This document shows positions 58,400 to 64,000 of a stretch of DNA of 64,000 nt, piece by piece. The notes under the pieces are model-generated. The model did not search any database. It saw only the letters and a list, made by a program, of their open reading frames with translations, and was not told the DNA's origin. The DNA is from Gottfriedia luciferensis (lineage in GTDB: Bacteria; Bacillota; Bacilli; Bacillales; Bacillaceae_G). Positions within the stretch are counted from its first letter, which is position 1. Each line of letters begins with the position of its first letter. The position numbers and the translations under genes were made by a program. The DNA lies in assembly GCF_001712755.1 (NCBI RefSeq), contig NZ_MDKC01000032.1, forward strand, positions 186,001 to 250,000, in the 5' to 3' direction.

Positions 58400-58510
58400 A
58401 ATTCATTGTATGTTTAGTTTTCTGACGGACTAACCAACCTTTTTTTGCCGATGATTCAAAAATTAATTAATTCCTTAATTAGACATATATATAGTCTATG
58501 AGGTGATTAC

Positions 58511-60007
58511 ATGGAACGAGTTGCATTGTACTTGCGTAAAAGTCGAGCAGATTTAGATGCAGAGGCTAGAGGTGAAGGTGAGACCTTATCAAAGCATAAG
58601 GAGCAGCTTTTGAAATTCGCTAAGGAAAGTAATTTAAATATAATCTGTATACGACAAGAAATTGCATCTGGTGAATCGCTTGTTTACCGGCCAGAAATGT
58701 TAAAGCTTTTACAAGAAGTTGAAGAATTCAAATATGATGGCGTGTTAGTAATGGATATGGACCGTCTTGGACGCGGTAATATGAAGGAACAGGGCATTAT
58801 TTTAGAAACGTTTAAATCCTCTAGAACAAAAATTATTACTCCAAGAAAGACCTATGACCTACATGATGAGTTTGATGAGGAATACAGTGAATTTGAGGCA
58901 TTTATGGCGCGAAAAGAATTAAAAATAATTACTCGAAGGCTTCAACGAGGTCGAGTATTATCAGTCCAAAGAGGAAATTATTTAGGAACCTTTGCACCTT
59001 ATGGATATGAGATATATGAAACAAAGGAATTCCGCTCTTTACGTATTAATAGCAAGCAGGCAAAGGTAGTAAAAAGTATTTTTGAATGGTATACGAAGGA
59101 TTTGATTGGTGCAAACGAAATTGCTAACCGTTTAAATCAAATGAATATCCCTTCCTATACAGGTAAAAAGTGGAGTTACAATTCCATTTTGGAGATGATC
59201 AAAAATCCGATTTATATCGGTAAAGTGACTTGGAATAAAAAATCAAGTAAAGGTATAAGAAAACCAAAATCTGACTGGTTAATTGTCGATGGAAAACATG
59301 AAGCAATAATTGATCCTGATATACACAATTTTGCACAAGATATTTTAACTAGTCGATACCATGCCCCTTATAATAGTAAATTAAGTAATCAGCTAGCTGG
59401 AATAATGTTTTGTAGTAAATGTGGATCAAAATTACAGCAGCGTTATCCAAAAGGCAAACCTAGACAAATTGTGTGTACAAATAACCGTTGTAACACCCGC
59501 TCTTCCTATACTCATTTAATTGAAGAGAAACTATTACAAGGGTTAGAAATTTGGTTAAAAGAATATAAAATCAGTTTTACGAATCAACCCGACGAGGAAG
59601 ATTTTGAAGTAATTAATTTAAAAAAACAGGCACTTAAACAAATAGAGAATGAATTAAATGAAGTTGTAAAACAAAAAAATAATTTATTTAATTTACTAGA
59701 ACGCGGTATTTATGATGAATCGATTTACAATGAACGTTCAAAAACCCTCTCTAATCGACTAGAAGAACTTTCAAATAGTAAGACGTTAATTTTGGATGAA
59801 CTGACAAAATATCACAATAGAGAGTTGCTAAACGAACAATTAATTCCAACCTTTGAAAAAGTGTTAGATTTATATTACAAAACAACCAATATAGAGCTTA
59901 AAAATAAACTCCTTAAATCAGTCTTATTTAAAGTTGAGTATCAAAAAGAGCCACATCAAAAACTAGATGATTTTACACTAATACTTTACCCAAAGCTCCC
60001 CAGGTGA
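58511..60007 (+). CDS. Large serine recombinase of the spoVFB element (SprA/YokA type)
   Basis: A 498-residue site-specific recombinase. The resolvase domain (about 1-150) has YLRKSR with the nucleophile Ser11, IASGESLVYRPEM, and DRLGRGN. The recombinase domain (about 155-285) contains APYGYEIYE and NPIYIGKVTW. A zinc ribbon has Cys301, Cys304, Cys322, Cys327. A coiled coil (about 370-450) precedes the end. It resembles SprA/YokA of SPbeta (LRRSR, GSGESIDGRP, YGYQL as recalled) more than SpoIVCA of skin. GAGGTGATTAC lies before the ATG. It runs opposite to dpaB. It should cut both att sites and excise the element. Confidence 0.92.
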   Translation: MERVALYLRKSRADLDAEARGEGETLSKHKEQLLKFAKESNLNIICIRQEIASGESLVYRPEMLKLLQEVEEFKYDGVLVMDMDRLGRGNMKEQGIILETFKSSRTKIITPRKTYDLHDEFDEEYSEFEAFMARKELKIITRRLQRGRVLSVQRGNYLGTFAPYGYEIYETKEFRSLRINSKQAKVVKSIFEWYTKDLIGANEIANRLNQMNIPSYTGKKWSYNSILEMIKNPIYIGKVTWNKKSSKGIRKPKSDWLIVDGKHEAIIDPDIHNFAQDILTSRYHAPYNSKLSNQLAGIMFCSKCGSKLQQRYPKGKPRQIVCTNNRCNTRSSYTHLIEEKLLQGLEIWLKEYKISFTNQPDEEDFEVINLKKQALKQIENELNEVVKQKNNLFNLLERGIYDESIYNERSKTLSNRLEELSNSKTLILDELTKYHNRELLNEQLIPTFEKVLDLYYKTTNIELKNKLLKSVLFKVEYQKEPHQKLDDFTLILYPKLPR

Positions 60008-60023
60008 TCTTTAAAATTGATTT

Positions 60024-60052
60024 GGTATTACCATCTAAGTCACATTAAATTA
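60024..60052. other. Right attachment junction of the element
   Basis: Element arm GGTATTACCATCTAAGTCA (60024-60042) followed by core CATTAAATTA (60043-60052). Reverse complement of this arm matches the left arm at 17 of 19 bases. To the right is dpaB 5' coding sequence. Confidence 0.88.
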
Positions 60053-60468
60053 GTTCCATTTAAACCTAAAGCATCGTTTGTAGAAATACCTAAAACAACA
60101 GGTTTTCCATTTCTTAATGTAGCCTTAGCTGCCATTAATACAGGGCTGTCAGTTTGAGCATTAGCAAACTTACTCATTGAATTTCCTGTTAACGGTGCAA
60201 TTACCATACAATCTAATTGTACTTTTGGACCAAATGGTTCTGCTCCTACAATTGAATCAACTGTTTTACGCCCTGTAATTTCTTCAATTTTTTCGATCCA
60301 GTCTTCTCCTACTCCAAACCTGGTTGTTGTGCTTTTTACAGTAAATGTAACGACAGGGTATACGTCAGCTCCATCATCCACTAATTTTTGAATTTGTGGT
60401 ACTACCTCTTCATAAGTACAATGTGATCCTGTAATACCAAATCCAATTTTCTTACCTTTCAACGTCAT
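60040..60468 (-). CDS. dpaB: dpaB/spoVFB, 5' part (codons 1-142) ending at a stop in the element
   Basis: Dipicolinate synthase subunit B, a flavoprotein-like fold. It begins MTLKGKKIGFGITGSHCTYEE, overlapping dpaA by 4 bases, and includes LDCMVIAPLTGNSMSKFAN and KPVVLGISTNDALGLNGTNLM. The next codon is TGA, contributed by the element (60040-60042). The B. subtilis protein is 200 residues; 57 are missing here and found at 57064-57237. With DpaA it makes dipicolinic acid from dihydrodipicolinate in the mother cell. Unless rejoined, the subunit is probably inactive. Confidence 0.95.
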   Translation of the reverse strand: MTLKGKKIGFGITGSHCTYEEVVPQIQKLVDDGADVYPVVTFTVKSTTTRFGVGEDWIEKIEEITGRKTVDSIVGAEPFGPKVQLDCMVIAPLTGNSMSKFANAQTDSPVLMAAKATLRNGKPVVLGISTNDALGLNGTNLM

Positions 60469-61367
60469 TTTTGTTGCTCCTTCCTTTTATCTAAATCTAC
60501 CTTTAATAGCTGTGTTAGTACGTTTCCAATTATTTGACCTGCTGTTTTAGGAGCAACGATTCCTGGTAAACCTGGTGCTAATAAGGCCTTAATGCCTCTT
60601 TTTTCAGCATAACGAAAATCTGTTCCTCCAGGTTTAGAAGCTAAATCAATGATTAATGAATGTGGTTGTAATTTTGAAATAACACTTGCTGTCACGATTT
60701 GAACTGGAACAGTATTAATTACAACATCTACATCCTTTAAGGCCTCTTCAATATTCTTAAATTCAAAAGCTTCTAAGCCCATTTCAATAATTCTAGCAAT
60801 ATGTTCTGATTTACGAGCCCCTACTTTTACTTTTGCACCCAAATTATGAAAAGTCCTAGCGACACTCATTCCTGTACGACCTAAACCTAATACCGCTACT
60901 TTCGAATTATGAATTGTATATTCCGTATGTTGAATAACCATCATAATCGTACCTTCAACGGTTGGAATACTATTATAAATAGCTACATCGTCTCGTTCAA
61001 ATAATTTTACTAACTTTCGGTTTGAAGCTGTAACTATACTATCTAAGTAAGAGTTACTTATTCCAGAGTAAATCGTACAATGTGAAGGAGTACTGTCTAA
61101 AATTTCTTTTGTCAGCACGACTTTCTCATTTGAAAAAATTGTATCGACTACTCCTTCAATATTTGTACCTGGTACAGGTAGAAGGATTGCATCAAGATCT
61201 TCAAAATTTGCATCTGCCATTAATTCTTTTGAAGCACTTGTAAAGCCACTATCTAATTGTTCAAAGCCTATTAATGTTACCTTTGCGTCTAACTCTGTTA
61301 ACTTCCGAATAACTTCCAGCTGTCTGGCGTCCCCACCAATAACAGCAATATGCAAGCCAGTTAACAT
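60465..61367 (-). CDS. dpaA: Dipicolinate synthase subunit A
   Basis: A 300-residue NAD(P)-type dehydrogenase-like protein. An N-terminal domain starts LHIAVIGGDARQLEVIRKL. The nucleotide-binding loop is KVAVLGLGRTGMSVARTFHN, and the ending LLAPGLPGIVAPKTAGQII is characteristic of SpoVFA. It acts with DpaB in the sporulating mother cell. AGAAGGTG precedes the ATG. ymxH, which precedes it in B. subtilis, is absent. Confidence 0.95.
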   Translation of the reverse strand: MLTGLHIAVIGGDARQLEVIRKLTELDAKVTLIGFEQLDSGFTSASKELMADANFEDLDAILLPVPGTNIEGVVDTIFSNEKVVLTKEILDSTPSHCTIYSGISNSYLDSIVTASNRKLVKLFERDDVAIYNSIPTVEGTIMMVIQHTEYTIHNSKVAVLGLGRTGMSVARTFHNLGAKVKVGARKSEHIARIIEMGLEAFEFKNIEEALKDVDVVINTVPVQIVTASVISKLQPHSLIIDLASKPGGTDFRYAEKRGIKALLAPGLPGIVAPKTAGQIIGNVLTQLLKVDLDKRKEQQK

Positions 61368-61561
61368 GCAGCATTCACCTTCTTTACTTCACTATGGTAA
61401 ATGGAAATTAATCTCTGTAAGCAGGACTACCGCCTAACATCTTTCTCCTAAATATCTTATGAATCTTCCATTGCATTGGTGAAGATTCTTTCTAAAATTA
61501 AGGAGCAGTAATGAAAAACTGTTTAAATCTGAACATTTCTATTCTCAGTCATTTGAAAAAT

Positions 61562-61588
61562 AAAAAAGAGGACCCTTTAAGGGCTCCC
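61562..61588 (-). terminator. Terminator of mlpA
   Basis: GAGG-A-CCCTT/AAGGG-C-TCCC stem with an A6 run giving the U-tract on the minus strand. Confidence 0.7.
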
Positions 61589-61601
61589 CTAATTGATTAA
61601 C

Positions 61602-62843
61602 TTATTGTTTAATATTTGTTGGAATTACTCCATCGGGACTTACTAATGAAACTGCATAGTCATCAGTAAAAACAAACTTCGCAATATCATTTACTTTATC
61701 AATTGTTACGTTATCTATTAGTTGAATTACTTCATCTAAAGTACGGTGATTACCTAGCATCAATTCATTTTTACCATTTCGGCTCATTCTGCTATTTGTA
61801 CTTTCTAATCCTAACATTAAATTACCTTTTAATTGCTCTTTACAATTATTTAATTCTTTTTCTGTTATTCCATCTGCATTTAATACTTTTAAAGTTTCTT
61901 GGATTGTTTCAAATAATTGATTTAATTGGCTTTTTCCAGTACCTGCATAAATTGCAACTGTACCGCTATCTTGGTATGCAGAGTGATATGAGAAAACAGA
62001 ATATGCAAGTCCTTTTTGCTCACGAACATCTTGGAATAAACGACTACTCATACTACCACCAAGTATATTATTTAAGGCAATTAATGGATATAAGTCGCTA
62101 TGTCCAAGTTCAAGACCTCTATAGCCAACACAAAGATGTGCTTGCTCTGTTTCTTTTTTTCGAGCAATTTGTCCATAATGTATTGTAGGGATCCCAAAGT
62201 TTATCTCTTTCTTTTTCCCCTCATAATTTCCAAATAAATCTTCAACACGTTTAATAAAGGATTCATCAATATTACCCGCAATTGAAATAACTACTTGATC
62301 TGGCGTGTAAAAATCCTTCATATACTGACGTAAAGTATCGCCGTTAAAAGATTTTAAAGTTTCTTCTGTTCCTAGAATTGGATAACCTAATGGATGAGTT
62401 TCATACATAACTTTACTTAATAAATCATGTACTAAATCGTCTGGTGTATCATCATACATTTTAATTTCTTCAAGTACTACATTTTTTTCTTTTTCTAATT
62501 CACCTTCATCAAAAGTTGAATTAAAAAACATATCACCTAACACTTCTAACGCGTAATCCGCATGAGTATCTAACACTTTAGCGTAATAACAAGTATATTC
62601 TTTTGAAGTAAATGCATTTACTTGTCCACCAATTGAATCGAAACTTTCAGCGATTTCTTTCGCATTTCGTGTTTTAGTACCTTTAAAGAACATATGCTCA
62701 AGAAAATGTGATACACCATTTAGTTCTGACGTTTCATTATTTGAACCTGTTTTAATCCAGACTCCAAGTGCAACTGAACGAACAGTTGAAATATTTTCAA
62801 TTACTACTCTAACTCCATTTTTGCAAGTATGTCGTACAATCAT
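61602..62843 (-). CDS. mlpA: M16-family zinc protease MlpA/YmxG
   Basis: A 413-residue processing-peptidase-like enzyme. The zinc motif is HFLEHMFFKGTKTR, with the distal Glu in VVLEEIKMYDDTPDD. LCVGYRGLELGHSDL and NNILGGSMSSRLFQDVREQ mark the second domain. AGGAGG precedes the ATG. It is conserved between ylxY and the dpa genes. Confidence 0.93.
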   Translation of the reverse strand: MIVRHTCKNGVRVVIENISTVRSVALGVWIKTGSNNETSELNGVSHFLEHMFFKGTKTRNAKEIAESFDSIGGQVNAFTSKEYTCYYAKVLDTHADYALEVLGDMFFNSTFDEGELEKEKNVVLEEIKMYDDTPDDLVHDLLSKVMYETHPLGYPILGTEETLKSFNGDTLRQYMKDFYTPDQVVISIAGNIDESFIKRVEDLFGNYEGKKKEINFGIPTIHYGQIARKKETEQAHLCVGYRGLELGHSDLYPLIALNNILGGSMSSRLFQDVREQKGLAYSVFSYHSAYQDSGTVAIYAGTGKSQLNQLFETIQETLKVLNADGITEKELNNCKEQLKGNLMLGLESTNSRMSRNGKNELMLGNHRTLDEVIQLIDNVTIDKVNDIAKFVFTDDYAVSLVSPDGVIPTNIKQ

Positions 62844-62944
62844 GTAATGCCTCCTATGTATACACCATCTATTTTCACTTTTGTAATAAGATTGAAAAAT
62901 TTAACTATATTTTACAATCATCTTAACAAAGCTGAAAGTAATTG

Positions 62945-63925
62945 TCATTTGTTTTCAACTTTTTTAATTGTATCGTACCGTTTTTCATCTAATAAAGTTG
63001 AAATATTTACAACTTTTCGACCTGATGCTTCTATTTTTGTAATTAGTTCATCAAGTGCCTCAGCTGTCGGTTTCGTTGGATGCATAAGAACGATTGTACC
63101 ATTTTCTACTTTTTTCATAACACGATTAATAATGACTTCTCTTGGCGGTTTCTGCCAATCAATCGTATCTGCTGTCCACATAATTGTTTTTAAGCCTAAA
63201 CTTGAAGCAATTTTAACTACCTCATCACGATAACTACCGCTTGGAGGGGCAAACCATACAACTTTTTGATCAGTTGTGGCTAGTATGACTGAATTTGTTT
63301 GGGTTATTTCATTTCTTATTTGCTGACTACCTAATCTTGCCATATCGGGATGTGTATAAGAATGGTTCCCAACTTCTTGATCTGCAGCAGTGATTAGTTG
63401 AGCGACAGTTGGATTATTTTTTACCCATCTACCCTCAAGAAAGAAAGTTGCGTTTGCATTGTGCTTCTTTAATACTTCTAACATTTTCGGAATATATTCA
63501 TTTCCCCATGCAACATTGATTGTAAATGCTACCATTGGTTTTTCAGGATTCCCTTTATACACTGGTGATGGTGGTAAATCCTTTAAATGAACTTTTGGAG
63601 AAACTTCTTTAAATACTAGCTTATTCTCATCAAACTTGCCTTTTGCTTTCATTTTCTTATATGACGCATTAACATCGACTGTTAAACCATTATACCCAGG
63701 TATTGCTTTCCAAACCGAGTCCACATAGGCATCTTTTGGAGGTATCTCGAAAGTTGGCGCCTTTGTTTTGATTTCATCAAATAACCCATTTGTTTTTGCT
63801 GTTACAAATGACGTTTTTGAAGTTAAGTTCCTCACGTATTGATTAGTATATTGATTTCTAACGACTAAAATTGCTAGAAATAATGCCATAACGAATGCTA
63901 AGACTTTTAACCGACTTCTTCCCAT
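62945..63925 (-). CDS. ylxY: Polysaccharide deacetylase-like protein YlxY
   Basis: A 326-residue NodB-fold protein with an N-terminal signal anchor (VLAFVMALFLAILVVRN). The metal His pair is kept in EVGNHSYTHPDM, but the usual TFDDG motif is replaced by TINVAWGNEY, so the catalytic Asp is lost. The same replacement is known to me in B. subtilis YlxY. Role probably at the cell wall, possibly non-enzymatic. In B. subtilis it lies next to pnpA, which would be just outside the window. Confidence 0.9.
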   Translation of the reverse strand: MGRSRLKVLAFVMALFLAILVVRNQYTNQYVRNLTSKTSFVTAKTNGLFDEIKTKAPTFEIPPKDAYVDSVWKAIPGYNGLTVDVNASYKKMKAKGKFDENKLVFKEVSPKVHLKDLPPSPVYKGNPEKPMVAFTINVAWGNEYIPKMLEVLKKHNANATFFLEGRWVKNNPTVAQLITAADQEVGNHSYTHPDMARLGSQQIRNEITQTNSVILATTDQKVVWFAPPSGSYRDEVVKIASSLGLKTIMWTADTIDWQKPPREVIINRVMKKVENGTIVLMHPTKPTAEALDELITKIEASGRKVVNISTLLDEKRYDTIKKVENK

Positions 63926-64000
63926 TTCCTAAACGCCCTCCTACTAGAAGGAATATGATATTTTTTAATATAATAGAACAAGCTTTCTATGACTTATGTA

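Larger units (their letters stand above)
57238..60052. mobile_element. Skin-like intervening element in spoVFB (vfbin type)
   Basis: About 2.8 kb between two copies of the 10-bp core CATTAAATTA (57238-57247 and 60043-60052). It encodes a large serine recombinase (plus strand), a 61-residue and a 178-residue protein (both minus strand), and at least two terminators. Element ends have 19-bp inverted arms that form a 48-bp dyad when the ends are joined. Excision would restore dpaB exactly. From established knowledge, sporulating Bacilli carry such elements in sigK (skin), spsM (SPbeta) and spoVFB (vfbin in B. weihenstephanensis); they are removed in the mother cell, which does not reproduce. Excision in this strain is inferred. 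Confidence 0.92.

Noticed and set aside
58196-58417. Plus-strand ORF of 73 residues opposite the 61-residue gene
   Set aside because: Low-complexity Phe/Asn-rich, no ribosome binding site; the minus-strand reading has a better composition and a terminator.
61388-61396. CATAGTGAA resembling a sigma-K -10 before dpaA
   Set aside because: It is too close to the dpaA ribosome binding site and no -35 stands at proper spacing.

Overview
The window is about 64 kb of AT-rich chromosome from an endospore-forming member of the Bacillaceae. The case rests on gene order. From right to left it runs ylxY, mlpA, dpaA/dpaB, asd, dapG, dapA, rnjB, tepA, ylzJ, spoIIIE, ymfC, a nucleoside ABC importer, ymfF, ymfH, ymfI, ymfK, rodZ-like ymfM, pgsA, cinA, recA, rny, ymdB, spoVS, a 2-oxoacid:ferredoxin oxidoreductase, miaB, ricA (ymcA), cotE, mutS and mutL. 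This is the Bacillus core block, nearly all on the minus strand. Spore genes (dpaA, split dpaB, spoIIIE, spoVS, cotE, cotA) show that the organism sporulates. I cannot fix the species; a Bacillus/Gottfriedia-like organism is a guess.

The left 12.8 kb is accessory. It holds a partial ArsR-type regulator, flavin reductase-like proteins, hisC, a four-gene tyrosine/homogentisate catabolic operon (hppD, flavin reductase, fumarylacetoacetase-like gene, hmgA) behind a near-perfect CcpA cre site, an HxlR regulator facing a flavodoxin-fold oxidoreductase plus alcohol dehydrogenase pair, a psuK-like kinase, queT under a preQ1 riboswitch, a VOC protein and an O-methyltransferase.

The middle (12.8-51.6 kb) is housekeeping: mismatch repair, tRNA thiomethylation, RNA decay, recombination, phospholipid synthesis, purine nucleoside import and spore DNA translocation. 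It is broken by an MraY paralogue and a GNAT gene. Intergenic spaces carry two copies of a GC-rich element that recurs in Bacillaceae, and two arrays of a degenerate 21-bp repeat.

The most striking region is 57.0-60.5 kb. The dipicolinate synthase subunit B gene (dpaB/spoVFB) is cut in two. Codons 1-142 lie at 60043-60468 and codons 143-199 plus stop at 57064-57237. Between them is an element of about 2.8 kb that encodes a SprA/YokA-type large serine recombinase and two small proteins. The break points share the 10-bp core CATTAAATTA, and the element ends carry 19-bp inverted arms (17/19 identical) that rebuild a 48-bp attP-like dyad on excision. Joining the halves at the core restores an uninterrupted 199-residue protein. 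This is the layout of a skin-like, sporulation-excised intervening element (the 'vfbin' type). It predicts mother-cell-specific excision to allow dipicolinic acid synthesis and to rejoin the dpaA-dpaB-asd-dapG-dapA series.
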